Shown: positions 26,811-36,226, numbered from the stretch's first letter. The stretch is 64,000 bases of DNA from JBAXTZ01 sp041666525 (GCA_041666525.1 JBAYGT010000002.1:163635-227634), one strand, 5' to 3'. The notes: generated by a model from the letters alone, not told the origin. Numbers and translations: made by a program.

Positions 26811-28997
26811 CTATTTCGAGCGCAACTTTTCCACTAAACAACTCGCCACATGAATGCCTTTTGTGCCACGGCCAAAGCCTGCATCCATACCGCTGTCAAT
26901 AGCGATTTCGTTAGTTACCTGAGTACCGCCAGCGACAATAATTAATTTATCACGCACTCCTTTTTCACGGGCATATTGATCGATTTTTCGCATATTGTCC
27001 CGATGAACATCAGAATGGGAAATAATTGTGCTGATTAATACCGCATCAGCGCCTTCTTCAATTGCCGCATCAATTAATTTATTTACAGGCACCGATGTAC
27101 CTAAATACGAATATTTTATTCCAAACCCTTCGATGCCGCCATGTTTAATGTCCAATATTTCCAACAAACCAACCGAATGCTCATCTTGTCCGACCGTTCC
27201 GGCAACGACCTTGAGTTGATGCTCTGCAGCATAGGCGCGAATTTCATTTTCGCTGATGATTTTTGGCAGTGGCGGAATTGTTAATTGCGAGGGATCGATG
27301 GCAAATGGTACTTTTCCCTTCAATTCAATCAATGTGCCTTCAGCCGGATGCATAACTTGTTTATTGATAACTTCAACATCAAGTAATCCTAAACGCTGTG
27401 CTATTTCCATCGCGCCGAACTCAGCAATACGCTCGGCAGTTGGTAAAAACATTGTCATGCTGACCAAACCGTCATTTTGCCACTGAACCTCCGGGCGCAA
27501 CAAACCTAGCTTTGATTCCTTTGAAGCTTCCGTCATTCTGATATTGACATTATCGTTCTCATCGATTTCATCTACAAAGACAATTTTTTCCGGTTTTTCA
27601 AAAGTGCAGCCGCCGATAAGATCACAAGCGTGGCTGATGCCATTCGGTAAATTATTCTGTCCAAAATGATTGCAAACCGGAGCTAAATAATCACTATCAC
27701 GTTCTACGATCGTGTTTGCGCCGATCCCACCGGCAATATTACGAATAATGCCATCGCCATTACGTTCCGGATAAAATCCGGAATCGACAAAGAAACCATT
27801 CTGGACCGCGGTGAAATAGCCACCTGTAGCAATGATTTCTTCCATGTACAATATGGCACGCTCTTTCAGCTCGCGTATTTTCTCGCCAAGCTCGCCATCA
27901 CGGTTGAGGCTGATATAATCCATCAACGAATCAGTACCAACTAATGTTTGCTTTGCAGTATTTACGCCATTAATATTGTTATAATGCCACGGCACGTTAC
28001 GGCCTTCATCCGGGGTAATTGTGCTTTGAATGTCAGCACTCGTCATTCGTGACAAAAGCGCATTCAAAGTATGCGTAACCGTTACCTCACGCGTGCAAGA
28101 TTCCATATATTTGGTATTCATTTGCGCACGCATTTTGTACTCATCAAACAAATCGCGCAACGCAACAGCATATGGCAAATCCAGCGACATACACGGTGCC
28201 GGTGGCGCAGTCGGCGGTACGGTAGAAAGACAGATATTTTCTTTTTTCATACCGATTTTTGCTGAAAACATACTATTGATAGCATGTTGCACCATCAACT
28301 CCGGCATAACTTTCCAAGCCTGACGGGCGGTTGCATTCGCGTTATGTGCCCCGTCAATTTGTGCCATGTCATAGGCCGTCATGATCGTTTTCGCTTCAGC
28401 AGCATCAACAAATGATCGCAACATATTAATGTTACGGTATAGAACATTATACTGGGGATCCTGATGCGCACCGTTTACCCCTTCTTCTCCCTGCAACACT
28501 GCCATCTCCGGGCCAGCAACGCCGGAAATGTAACTGTGAAAATTAATTTCTCGTCCGACCTCTTCTTCAATAAGATCAAGCGCCTTCCGCGAAGCTCGTA
28601 ATTGCTTGCGCGTAATCGGAACACCGCCAATTCCTTCCGGTGATCCTTCAATTAAACCGTCAAAATGCGACTGTCCGGCAGTACGAATAACCATTATATG
28701 ATCTGCGCCATGCCAAGCTGCCATCCTCATGCGGCGTATATCATCTTCAAACCTGCCGGATGCAATTTCTGTAGTAATACAGCAGTCTGGCTGTGGATCA
28801 ATGCCGTCAAAATATTTTGCTGCCGGCAACGGAATTGACTGTTCCAAATTTTCTGACATTTGCTTAAAAACAAACGGTCCAATCTTAGCATTGGGTGTTT
28901 TCTTGCGCCAATGCCAGCCACGGCGCTTGGGACGATAATTTTCCAGTCCTTCAAGCAATTGCTCAACATCAAGTTTTTCATTAGCTTTGAGTTTCAT
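26811..28997 (-). CDS. oraE: D-ornithine 4,5-aminomutase, large subunit OraE
   Basis: An adenosylcobalamin- and PLP-dependent enzyme that moves the 5-amino group of D-ornithine to C4, giving 2,4-diaminopentanoate. The C-terminal Rossmann domain has the base-off/His-on motif D605-x-H607-x-x-G. K618 lies 11 residues after H607, the same spacing I recall for the PLP lysine in the characterised clostridial enzyme. ATG 28997 gives 728 aa; an upstream in-frame extension lies inside oraS. The oraS stop is one base away, so the subunits are translationally coupled. Confidence 0.95.
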   Translation of the reverse strand: MKLKANEKLDVEQLLEGLENYRPKRRGWHWRKKTPNAKIGPFVFKQMSENLEQSIPLPAAKYFDGIDPQPDCCITTEIASGRFEDDIRRMRMAAWHGADHIMVIRTAGQSHFDGLIEGSPEGIGGVPITRKQLRASRKALDLIEEEVGREINFHSYISGVAGPEMAVLQGEEGVNGAHQDPQYNVLYRNINMLRSFVDAAEAKTIMTAYDMAQIDGAHNANATARQAWKVMPELMVQHAINSMFSAKIGMKKENICLSTVPPTAPPAPCMSLDLPYAVALRDLFDEYKMRAQMNTKYMESCTREVTVTHTLNALLSRMTSADIQSTITPDEGRNVPWHYNNINGVNTAKQTLVGTDSLMDYISLNRDGELGEKIRELKERAILYMEEIIATGGYFTAVQNGFFVDSGFYPERNGDGIIRNIAGGIGANTIVERDSDYLAPVCNHFGQNNLPNGISHACDLIGGCTFEKPEKIVFVDEIDENDNVNIRMTEASKESKLGLLRPEVQWQNDGLVSMTMFLPTAERIAEFGAMEIAQRLGLLDVEVINKQVMHPAEGTLIELKGKVPFAIDPSQLTIPPLPKIISENEIRAYAAEHQLKVVAGTVGQDEHSVGLLEILDIKHGGIEGFGIKYSYLGTSVPVNKLIDAAIEEGADAVLISTIISHSDVHRDNMRKIDQYAREKGVRDKLIIVAGGTQVTNEIAIDSGMDAGFGRGTKGIHVASCLVEKLRSK

Positions 28998-28998
28998 T

Positions 28999-29364
28999 TC
29001 AATTATTCCCCTTCCGCCATACTGCTTGAAGCTCGGTCCAACCGTCACCAACGGCTAACAACGCTCCTGCTGCCGAATAGTCGCAATTGCGCAATTCTGC
29101 AAGCTTTAATATGCAATGTCCTGCACCTTTGCCAAGAAGATTGTGCTCGAGGCAACGATTGACTATTTCTTTGGATTCCGCACTTGAAAATCCCATTCGC
29201 ATTAGTACTGAACGTTCGATCGATGGCGAAGTGTGGCTTTTGGCAACCGCAATCATTGGGGCAACTATTGTTTCAGCCAGCTCCCAAAAGCGGTTTTTTA
29301 ATTGCTCATCAGTTAATGCTCCAAGTATTGTCCGGCGTTTTGTAAAATCATCGTTTCTTTGCAT
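28999..29364 (-). CDS. oraS: D-ornithine 4,5-aminomutase, small subunit OraS
   Basis: The 121-aa partner of OraE. It begins with a RRTILGALTDEQL segment and carries SPSIERSVLMRMGF and GKGAGHCILKLAEL, typical of the family. Known work on clostridial ornithine aminomutase shows the enzyme is an OraS2E2 complex. The gene lies 15 bases after ortB and one base before oraE. Confidence 0.94.
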   Translation of the reverse strand: MQRNDDFTKRRTILGALTDEQLKNRFWELAETIVAPMIAVAKSHTSPSIERSVLMRMGFSSAESKEIVNRCLEHNLLGKGAGHCILKLAELRNCDYSAAGALLAVGDGWTELQAVWRKGNN

Positions 29365-29378
29365 AATTTCTCTCCATA

Positions 29379-30785
29379 TTATTTATGTGATAATTCAAAA
29401 ATAGTTTTCTCGACATCCGCAACGGACTGCTTGGTTTCTGCAGCAACATATTCCAATTCAGCTAGTGTTAATTCAGATGATTGTACAAGGATATTTTTGA
29501 TGTACGATGTACGCAACTTTGTCATTGAAAAATCTATTACACGAATCATATTTGGATGGTCAGGAATGATAATGTTTTTGCCTGGGATACTGTCTCTTGG
29601 GTTACCAACGCTGACATCGATACCATTTTGCTTGGCAAAAGTAAGTTGCGGTCCAGGGCTTTTGCCGGCACCGGTATATTCAGTTTCCTGCACGACCAAT
29701 ATTTGGTCGCTGTCCATTTCCTGTGCCAAAACAAACGCCGCCGCGAGTGAAGTGTTACCTGCCGGTCCGCGTTCCAATCCTTCAAGCTGTGCCAGCATCT
29801 CTGTGGTGTAAAACACTTCACCTTGAGTTATTAAAACATAGCGATCCATGTAACGCAACGATCGTGCAGCATTACGCGGCACATCGGCTCGATCTGGCAT
29901 CGTCGCAAATGGAACGCCAAAACCAGTGTGCCCTGTCGTAAATGACTTTTTGTTGAAATCAATATCACTAGCCATATGCAGCCCTTTCAAATCAACACTG
30001 GCAGCGATGATTTTAGTATCCGCGCAACCGGCTTTGATCAATCCGCGCGCCGTACCGGTAACGTTTCCGCCACCGGCGTGAGTTACGACCACTGCGTCTG
30101 GCATGCGCCCGGTACGGGCGATAACCTGCTCCGCCAATTCATAGCCTAGTGTCTCCACACCAGCAATCCCAAACGGAGTATATAATGAAGCGTTGAAAAA
30201 ACCGGTTTCTTCCAATACTAACAAATATTTATAAAACAATTCTGGTCCGACCGATAACTGCATAACTTCGGCGCCGTAGGCTTCACAAACGCGGCCTTTT
30301 TCTTCGATTTCCGGCTGATTAACGCCCTGGCTGTCAAATACTTCCTGACAAATAATCGCTTTTAAACCACGCATCGCTGCCTGCGATGCTACCGCTGCAC
30401 CATAGTTTCCTGACGTTGCCGAGGCAATGCCGCTGTATCCGAGTCTTTTGGCGTGAAATGCCGACACCGCCGCGCGTCGTGCTTTGAAACTGCCAGAGGG
30501 GTTACAAGCTTCATCTTTGACAAAAATTCGCGCACCTTTTCCCGGTTTGCTGAAAAAACGCGCTAGCGCCGTAATGTTCTTTAACTCCAGCAACGGCGTA
30601 TTTCCGACACCAACATCAGCTTGAATATCTTGAATTTCTTTGAGCGAATATCCGGCTTCACGCATCATCATTTCATAATCAAATGCCACACCTGCCTGCT
30701 CAAACAGTGAGTAATCAACAGCAGTCGATTGTTTCATGATTTGAGGCTTTCGTTGCATTACGGCTGAGTAACTGTTATCAGACAT
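29379..30785 (-). CDS. ortB: 2-amino-4-oxopentanoate thiolase, beta subunit OrtB
   Basis: The PLP-dependent subunit of the enzyme that cleaves 2-amino-4-oxopentanoate with CoA into acetyl-CoA and alanine. It has the fold type II (threonine synthase/cysteine synthase-like) signature: the PLP lysine region NPSGSFKARRA, the ATSGNYGAAVA asparagine loop, and a glycine-rich AGGGNVTGTARG phosphate loop. I choose ATG 30785, preceded by GAGGTGG with ideal spacing, giving 468 aa. It overlaps the ortA stop by eight bases. Confidence 0.93.
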   Translation of the reverse strand: MSDNSYSAVMQRKPQIMKQSTAVDYSLFEQAGVAFDYEMMMREAGYSLKEIQDIQADVGVGNTPLLELKNITALARFFSKPGKGARIFVKDEACNPSGSFKARRAAVSAFHAKRLGYSGIASATSGNYGAAVASQAAMRGLKAIICQEVFDSQGVNQPEIEEKGRVCEAYGAEVMQLSVGPELFYKYLLVLEETGFFNASLYTPFGIAGVETLGYELAEQVIARTGRMPDAVVVTHAGGGNVTGTARGLIKAGCADTKIIAASVDLKGLHMASDIDFNKKSFTTGHTGFGVPFATMPDRADVPRNAARSLRYMDRYVLITQGEVFYTTEMLAQLEGLERGPAGNTSLAAAFVLAQEMDSDQILVVQETEYTGAGKSPGPQLTFAKQNGIDVSVGNPRDSIPGKNIIIPDHPNMIRVIDFSMTKLRTSYIKNILVQSSELTLAELEYVAAETKQSVADVEKTIFELSHK

Positions 30786-31092
30786 TTTTGCCACCTCGCA
30801 AAATTTTCCGTAATTGAACGCCAATACCGAGTAACTCCGGTTGTGGCATACCAAAATCATGATTATATTTCGGCATAATCGCAATCATTTTTCCAGATAT
30901 TTCCCGCTCTGCCAAAGTCAAAACCGTAACTTCGTCGCCCAAATTAGCCGTCACGTTTCTAAGAAAACCTTTAGTCTTCATAATCATTGGCACGGCAGCC
31001 GTTTCTGCAGGCACCTGCGGCGCACGTTCGCCAACAGCTAAAACAGTGTTTTCTATTTGCACCCAAGCGCCTTTTTTTGCAAAATTAATCAT
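30778..31092 (-). CDS. ortA: 2-amino-4-oxopentanoate thiolase, alpha subunit OrtA
   Basis: A 104-aa small subunit of the thiolase. The sequence begins with AKKGAWVQIENTVL, as in OrtA proteins, and contains PQVPAET and PKYNHDFGMPQPELL. The start is ATG 31092, with GAGGAAAG upstream. It directly follows a terminator-like hairpin behind ord. The overlap with ortB suggests coupled translation of the two subunits. Confidence 0.92.
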   Translation of the reverse strand: MINFAKKGAWVQIENTVLAVGERAPQVPAETAAVPMIMKTKGFLRNVTANLGDEVTVLTLAEREISGKMIAIMPKYNHDFGMPQPELLGIGVQLRKILRGGKNV

Positions 31093-31134
31093 ACAACTTT
31101 CCTCTTGTTTTGTTGGATTTATTTTATCCGCAAA

Positions 31135-31165
31135 AACGGCAGAAAGCTTTTGACTCTCTGCCGTT
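31135..31165 (-). terminator. terminator-like hairpin between ord and ortA
   Basis: A nine-base perfect stem AACGGCAGA/TCTGCCGTT (31135-31143 with 31157-31165), followed on the minus strand by a run of five T. It stands 14 bases after the ord stop and about 40 bases before the ortA start, too little room for a separate promoter. It could act as a partial terminator or as a 3' stabiliser after processing. Confidence 0.65.
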
Positions 31166-31179
31166 AATTTATTTTCTAT

Positions 31180-32238
31180 CTAGCAGCACTCACCACTGCC
31201 GTGATTAATTTTTATCCGATAATCTCCCATTATTGCCGAAATCACCGGCAAATCCATCATGGTTTTCAACCCTGGTTCAGCATTAATAATTTGCGGGATC
31301 ATATTTATCGCAGTTGCCATCGTGCCTTTTCCACCCGGACATTCCGGTTTGTTGGCAAATTGCATATTCGGGTCACCATGCACCCAGATGTAGTCGCCAG
31401 TATCGACCCCTTCGAGATGCGGGTGGATTTGTTGCGGATGCTCCAATTCAATAATAAGTTTACCAGCCTTGTCATAAGCTTTGGCGCAATGGCGACAACC
31501 AGCAACCATACCTGGCTGAACTTTAACACATGGAGTTTCACGATACACGTTACTAATGATCGGCTCACGGGTTTCATCAATACGCGCTATTTCCCAGCCG
31601 ATAGCTTCAGCGATCATTCGCGCCGACTGTTGAAAGCCAATGTGGCCGACAATTGCTCCGCATGCAACACCACTCATAAATTCTTCAACAGTAGCACCCA
31701 CGCCTTGCGTCTTCATAACGGTTGGTCCAAACGGCGAAAGATCGTTAATTCGCGCCGCTTTTACACTGTCAACTCGCAGACAACCACCAGATACCGCAGC
31801 AACCAGCATATCCATCATAAAGCCCGGGTTAACACCGGTACCTAATACCGAAACGCCGTTGGCACGCGCCGCCTCATCAATACGAGCGGCTAATTCAGGA
31901 TCAGTAGCTTGCGGATAGGACATTTCCTCAGCAATCGTTACAACATTTTTTCCACAATCACAACATAAAATAATTTCTTCATACACAGTTTTTACAAAAC
32001 TGTCGGTCGAATGCAAAACTACATCCGCTACAGTATTAACCAACACATCGGCCGGGTCACCGCTAATGATCACGCCGATTTTTCCAACACCGAGCGTTTC
32101 ACCCAGATCTTTGCCGATTTTCGCAGGGTTTTTACCGATAGCACCAACGATTTCCACGCCACTTCGTTCCAACAGGGCTTTCGCCATGCCGCTACCCATG
32201 TTTCCCAACCCCCACATGATTACCCGTACTTTGTTCAT
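31180..32238 (-). CDS. ord: 2,4-diaminopentanoate dehydrogenase Ord
   Basis: An NAD(P)-dependent oxidative deaminase converting 2,4-diaminopentanoate to 2-amino-4-oxopentanoate and ammonia. The N-terminal dinucleotide-binding motif is VIMWGLGNMGSGMAKALL, resembling dihydrodipicolinate reductase folds, and VLGTGVNPGFMMD is typical of the family. At 352 aa it is full length. The start ATG 32238 has AGGAG six bases upstream. It lies 21 bases after orr, and the protein ends in GSGECC. Confidence 0.93.
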   Translation of the reverse strand: MNKVRVIMWGLGNMGSGMAKALLERSGVEIVGAIGKNPAKIGKDLGETLGVGKIGVIISGDPADVLVNTVADVVLHSTDSFVKTVYEEIILCCDCGKNVVTIAEEMSYPQATDPELAARIDEAARANGVSVLGTGVNPGFMMDMLVAAVSGGCLRVDSVKAARINDLSPFGPTVMKTQGVGATVEEFMSGVACGAIVGHIGFQQSARMIAEAIGWEIARIDETREPIISNVYRETPCVKVQPGMVAGCRHCAKAYDKAGKLIIELEHPQQIHPHLEGVDTGDYIWVHGDPNMQFANKPECPGGKGTMATAINMIPQIINAEPGLKTMMDLPVISAIMGDYRIKINHGSGECC

Positions 32239-32259
32239 TTTTTTCTCCTCGCCAAATTT

Positions 32260-33333
32260 TTATTGTTCAATATAGTATTTCGCCACATATGGCGAAAGCA
32301 TCGCATAAATAAAAGCCGCATAACTTACTGAAAAATCTACCGTATCACCTAATTTCAAATATGGAACCGCTTCGACATCGCAAATTAAATGGTCGCTGCT
32401 GCCACCGAGCACTTCCACACCGGGTACCCGCGGCTGTAATCCTTCGACATCGATATCCAGTTTTCCGATTGCGCAAATTGCTCGGCGGCGAACGCCGCGG
32501 TCAGCGAAATGCGGCACCTGACCAAAAGCGTCCTGGGCGATTTCACCATACGGCAACGATGGTTTGCGAATGAGCTCAACAATTTCTGCCCGCAGCGTGA
32601 CTGCATCAATATTGGCGCCGGGAATAGCCTGCCGAGTTAAAGTTTCCTTACCGAGTAACAGACATTCACCCAATCGCAACTGATTTATCCCGTCAGGAAT
32701 TCCGTCATTGAATAGCAAGTTGACATTCGCCGAATTGCCGCCGGAAACAATTGTCAACTGCTTATTGAGTTGAGATTCAATCGCAGTTTTAAGTTCCAGT
32801 AATTGCAACAGTTTGGCGCCGGTGGGCGCGACACCACCGAAACAGGCAAAATTTGCGCCGATACCCACCAATTCAACATGTTCAAGCTGATCGATCAACT
32901 TGGCTATACTCAACGCGTTTTCCGGCAAAACTCCTTCGCGCAAATCACCTAAATCAATCATCAATATCAATTTGAGCGCTATACTATTTTTGGCATTTGC
33001 CTCGCTGATTAGTCGGGCTGTTACAGGCTCAGATATCAAACAATAATCAACAGTGGCTACCAACGCTGCTACTTCAGATGCCATTGGTATTCGCAACAAC
33101 ATATATTCAGCGACAATATTCGCTGCGCGCATTCTTGCAATGTTGTCCAGCCGTGAATCACCAAGAACAGTTATTCCGCTATTTACATAAACATTGGCTA
33201 ACCGCGGTTCACCATCAAATGCCTTAGTTACTCCTACAATACTAATTCCACGTTTTTGGCAATTATCCTGCAAAAGTTTGCAATTTTCACCAATTTTTCG
33301 CAGATTGATTATTAAGCACGGATTACTCAACAT
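32260..33333 (-). CDS. orr: ornithine racemase, alanine-racemase-like fold
   Basis: A PLP-dependent racemase of the YhfX/ornithine racemase branch. The PLP lysine is K37 in GVTKAFDGEP, and the barrel contains SGGNSANVNL and NQLRLGECLLLG. Context points to conversion of L-ornithine into the D-form needed by OraSE. The family also includes other amino-acid racemases, so substrate assignment is by neighbourhood. Length is 357 aa; its ATG overlaps the DUF4911 gene by seven bases. Confidence 0.9.
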   Translation of the reverse strand: MLSNPCLIINLRKIGENCKLLQDNCQKRGISIVGVTKAFDGEPRLANVYVNSGITVLGDSRLDNIARMRAANIVAEYMLLRIPMASEVAALVATVDYCLISEPVTARLISEANAKNSIALKLILMIDLGDLREGVLPENALSIAKLIDQLEHVELVGIGANFACFGGVAPTGAKLLQLLELKTAIESQLNKQLTIVSGGNSANVNLLFNDGIPDGINQLRLGECLLLGKETLTRQAIPGANIDAVTLRAEIVELIRKPSLPYGEIAQDAFGQVPHFADRGVRRRAICAIGKLDIDVEGLQPRVPGVEVLGGSSDHLICDVEAVPYLKLGDTVDFSVSYAAFIYAMLSPYVAKYYIEQ

Positions 33334-33542
33334 TCACCTATCCTTTTTACGACAAACGGTAAATTATCGACGATTAATTCTACTTCGGCAATAGTGTCAG
33401 GTGTGCAACGAATAAAAACCATTCCGCTTTTGCTGTCAACAGTTGTGAGCGTTCCTAAATGTGAATAACCTTCTATAATTCGATTGAAAAAATTGATATT
33501 TTCTGGCGATACGAACAATTTTATTATGCACTCCACACTCAT
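33327..33542 (-). CDS. DUF4911 family small protein
   Basis: A 71-aa protein with a beta-alpha-beta-like pattern: IIKLFVSPENINFFNRIIEGY, GMVFIRCTPDT, then a C-terminal helix. It looks like the DUF4911 family, members of which lie next to U32 peptidase genes in Bacillota. It overlaps the U32 gene by four bases (ATGA) and orr by seven, so all three are translated in a chain. Function unknown; a role with the U32 protein is the simplest guess. Confidence 0.65.
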   Translation of the reverse strand: MSVECIIKLFVSPENINFFNRIIEGYSHLGTLTTVDSKSGMVFIRCTPDTIAEVELIVDNLPFVVKRIGEC

Positions 33543-34756
33543 AGCGCTCGTCTCATTAACGTGTTTGGTTCTACTGAATGCTCAACGCGGACTGTGAAAA
33601 TTTGTTGCGGGTGCGGAGCTACATGGATAGGTTGTCCGATGTCGTCATACATTTCCAACAGTGTTTGTGAAAAGGTTGGTCCATTCGGTTGAAAAAACTC
33701 GACCGTTTCGCCGCGTTTAATATTATTGCGTTGTTCAATAGTTGCAAATCCGCTAGTAATATCATAATTCAAAACGATACCGACAAAATCATGTGATTGC
33801 TGATAGGATGAATTGTCGTATATCTGCCCGGCTGCGCCTGGATTGTCAAAGTAAAAACCGTTACTGTATTCACGATGTGATATTTTGTTCAACTCTGACA
33901 ACAGCTGAACGGCAAATGCGTCGTCATACTTACCGTTGTAGTAAGCGTCAATAGCGCGGCGGTAAGCGTTGGTAACGGTCGCAACATAATAGGCACTCTT
34001 CATCCGGCCTTCAATTTTAAATGAATAAATACCACTATTGATGAGCGCTGGAATATGTTCAATCATACACAGATCGCGCGAATTAAAAATATAAGTTCCG
34101 CGTTCATCTTCCGTAACTGGAAAATATTGTCCCGGCCGCTGTTCCTCAACAAGGCTATATTTCCAACGACATGGTTGAGTGCAACCACCGCGGTTAGAAT
34201 CACGACCGGTAAGATAATTGCTCAGCAGACAGCGCCCGGAATAGGACACACACATCGCTCCATGCACAAAACATTCAATATTCATAGTAGTTTTGGCGCA
34301 AATAACAGTAATTTCATCGAGTGTTAGTTCACGTGCCATAACAACTCGCTCAGCACCAAGCTGCTGCCACAATTCTACGGCAGCGTAGTTAACGGTGTTA
34401 GCCTGAGTGCTGATATGAATCGGTAAATTCGGTGTAACCGAGCGTGCTATCAACATCACACCTGGATCAGCAACAATAATCGCATCCACTCCAAAACTTT
34501 CAAGTTTCCGCAAATATTCCGGCAATTCTTCTAGTTCATTATTGCGTAAATAAGCGTTAACTGTTACATAAACCAGCTTCTCCATGCTGTGTGCAAAAGC
34601 AAGTCCTTCGATAAAATCAGCATCATTAAAATTATCGCTATATGCACGCAACCCAAATTGTTTTCCACCAATATAAACAGCGTCGGCTCCAAATAAACAT
34701 GCAAATTTGAGTTTTTCCAGATTTCCCGCCGGCGCAAGCAGCTCAACTTTATTCAT
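33539..34756 (-). CDS. U32 family peptidase-like protein (TrhP/RlhA type)
   Basis: A U32 family protein. Named relatives in bacteria (TrhP, RlhA) act in hydroxylation of tRNA or rRNA bases rather than as classic proteases, so the label peptidase is historical. The signature ECFVHGAMCVSYSGRC is followed by GRDSNRGGCTQPCRW, whose cysteines likely bind a cluster. Length is 405 aa. It starts 25 bases after mltG, and may be the first gene of a run reaching into the ornithine genes. Confidence 0.88.
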   Translation of the reverse strand: MNKVELLAPAGNLEKLKFACLFGADAVYIGGKQFGLRAYSDNFNDADFIEGLAFAHSMEKLVYVTVNAYLRNNELEELPEYLRKLESFGVDAIIVADPGVMLIARSVTPNLPIHISTQANTVNYAAVELWQQLGAERVVMARELTLDEITVICAKTTMNIECFVHGAMCVSYSGRCLLSNYLTGRDSNRGGCTQPCRWKYSLVEEQRPGQYFPVTEDERGTYIFNSRDLCMIEHIPALINSGIYSFKIEGRMKSAYYVATVTNAYRRAIDAYYNGKYDDAFAVQLLSELNKISHREYSNGFYFDNPGAAGQIYDNSSYQQSHDFVGIVLNYDITSGFATIEQRNNIKRGETVEFFQPNGPTFSQTLLEMYDDIGQPIHVAPHPQQIFTVRVEHSVEPNTLMRRAL

Positions 34757-34781
34757 CTCATCTCTTCCGCAGCCGTTGCCG

Positions 34782-35831
34782 CTAATTATCTCCTCGGTTC
34801 ATGTTTTGTTCATGCTCTTCATAGGTTTTGGCGAAATAATGGCCGCCTTTGCCGTTGACAACAAAAAACAAATAATCGGTTTTTGCCGGATTAAGCACCG
34901 CTTTGATACATGCTAAACCGGGATTAGCAATCGGCCCTACTGGAAGGCCATAGTTTTGATAAGTATTGTATGGTGAAGCTATTTGTGTATCATGTATTGA
35001 CAAAACGTCTTTGTGCTCTGGCAAAACATACTGCACTGTTGCACAAGACTGCAATGGCATTTTTATTTTTAAGCGATTTAAAAATACGCTCGCCACTTCC
35101 GGGCGTTCATCTTTTAATTTTGCCTCGCGCTCAACTAAAGACGCCATCGTCACGACATCATAAATCGACATATTTTCCTGGACTGCTTGCCGGCGTATTT
35201 TTTCATCGAATCGTCGATCGAACTCCCGCACCAGCCGTTTCAAAACATCAGTTGCCGGGGTCTTGGGCGCAAAATCATAAGTATCAGGAAATAAAAACCC
35301 TTCGCAAGCATACTTAACTTGCTGTCGTTTTTCGATATAACTGTATGGCGCATAATTTTTGGCAAGTTCCAAAAACTGTTCACGGTTTTCAATAACGCCC
35401 TTATCGGCTAACAATTGGGCAATTTGCTCCACTGTGTAGCCTTCAGGAATTGTAATACCGTTTTCTGACATTTTACCCGACGCCAGAACATCTACAATGC
35501 TTTGCATCGACAACGATGAAGACAACAAATAAGTACCCACCTTTAATTTGCTATCTAATCCTTCAATTTTTGCAAACAACTCGAATATTGTTTCGTTGCG
35601 AATCAAGCCTTTAGCTTTTAGTTCAACAGCAATTTCTCGTGCCGAACTACCTTCACGCACCGAGAACATTACCGCTGTCTGGTCATGATTCATCGGACTA
35701 TTGAGAAATAAAAAACAAATCAGAGCAACTAAAATTAGCATTCCAGAGCAAACTAAATATTTTTGTCGAACAAGATATTCGCACAACTGTTTTACACGAG
35801 GATGCGCACATAAATCGGCGAAATATTTCAT
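34782..35831 (-). CDS. mltG: endolytic murein transglycosylase MltG
   Basis: A membrane-anchored enzyme that cuts nascent glycan strands and terminates peptidoglycan polymerisation. One membrane segment spans roughly residues 28-47, then a LysM-like region (FSVREGSSAREIA) and the YceG catalytic domain. The catalytic glutamate is in MASLVEREAK. From ATG 35831 with AGAGGTG upstream it is 349 aa; a longer in-frame extension would run through the RNase P RNA gene and is rejected. Its start lies only 19 bases after the rnpB terminator stem. Confidence 0.93.
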   Translation of the reverse strand: MKYFADLCAHPRVKQLCEYLVRQKYLVCSGMLILVALICFLFLNSPMNHDQTAVMFSVREGSSAREIAVELKAKGLIRNETIFELFAKIEGLDSKLKVGTYLLSSSLSMQSIVDVLASGKMSENGITIPEGYTVEQIAQLLADKGVIENREQFLELAKNYAPYSYIEKRQQVKYACEGFLFPDTYDFAPKTPATDVLKRLVREFDRRFDEKIRRQAVQENMSIYDVVTMASLVEREAKLKDERPEVASVFLNRLKIKMPLQSCATVQYVLPEHKDVLSIHDTQIASPYNTYQNYGLPVGPIANPGLACIKAVLNPAKTDYLFFVVNGKGGHYFAKTYEEHEQNMNRGDN

Positions 35832-35849
35832 AAACACCTCTAACGTAAA

Positions 35850-35876
35850 ATAGGACTGATATGGAATCAGTCCTAT
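35850..35876 (-). terminator. intrinsic terminator of rnpB
   Basis: An 11-bp perfect stem (35850-35860 with 35866-35876) with a five-base loop and TTTT on the minus strand. It directly follows the 3' strand of the P1 helix. Confidence 0.85.
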
Positions 35877-36221
35877 GCAAGCAATCATTAAGCCGAGTTT
35901 TGTCCTGCATAAGCAGTGATAATCATTTATCTCGACCACCTGTCGCCAGATGGCTCTAGCAGCCAACCCGGAAGGTCAGCGGACCGCGTCAACCCTTCCC
36001 TATTTGGCCTTGCTCCGAACGGGGTTTACCTAGCCAGTCGGTTGCCCGACTGCTGGTGCGCTCTTACCGCACCGTTCCACCCTTACCGGCATATAGCCGG
36101 CGGTACACATTTCTGTGGCACTTTCCCTAAGGTTTCCCTTGCCGGACGTTATCCGGCGTTCTGTCCTGTGGAGCTCGGACTTTCCTCAGTATTTCTACCG
36201 CGATTATCTTTCCTACTTGCA
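35876..36221 (-). ncRNA. rnpB: RNase P RNA (class A)
   Basis: The catalytic RNA of RNase P, which matures tRNA 5' ends. On the minus strand the conserved core GAGGAAAGTCCGAGCTCC lies just after the 5' end, and the 3' part contains GTAAACCCC and the CAAAACTCGGCTTA element. TGCAAG at 36216-36221 can pair with CTTGCA at 35876-35881 to form the end of helix P1, which fixes the ends to within a few bases (about 346 nt). A promoter with 17-base spacing lies directly upstream and a terminator directly downstream. Open frames across this region are not genes. Confidence 0.95.
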
Positions 36222-36226
36222 ATGAT

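Noticed and set aside
35832..35966. N-terminal extension of MltG
   Set aside because: It would run through the rnpB terminator and RNA gene; the start at 35831 has a proper ribosome binding site and gives the usual N-terminus.
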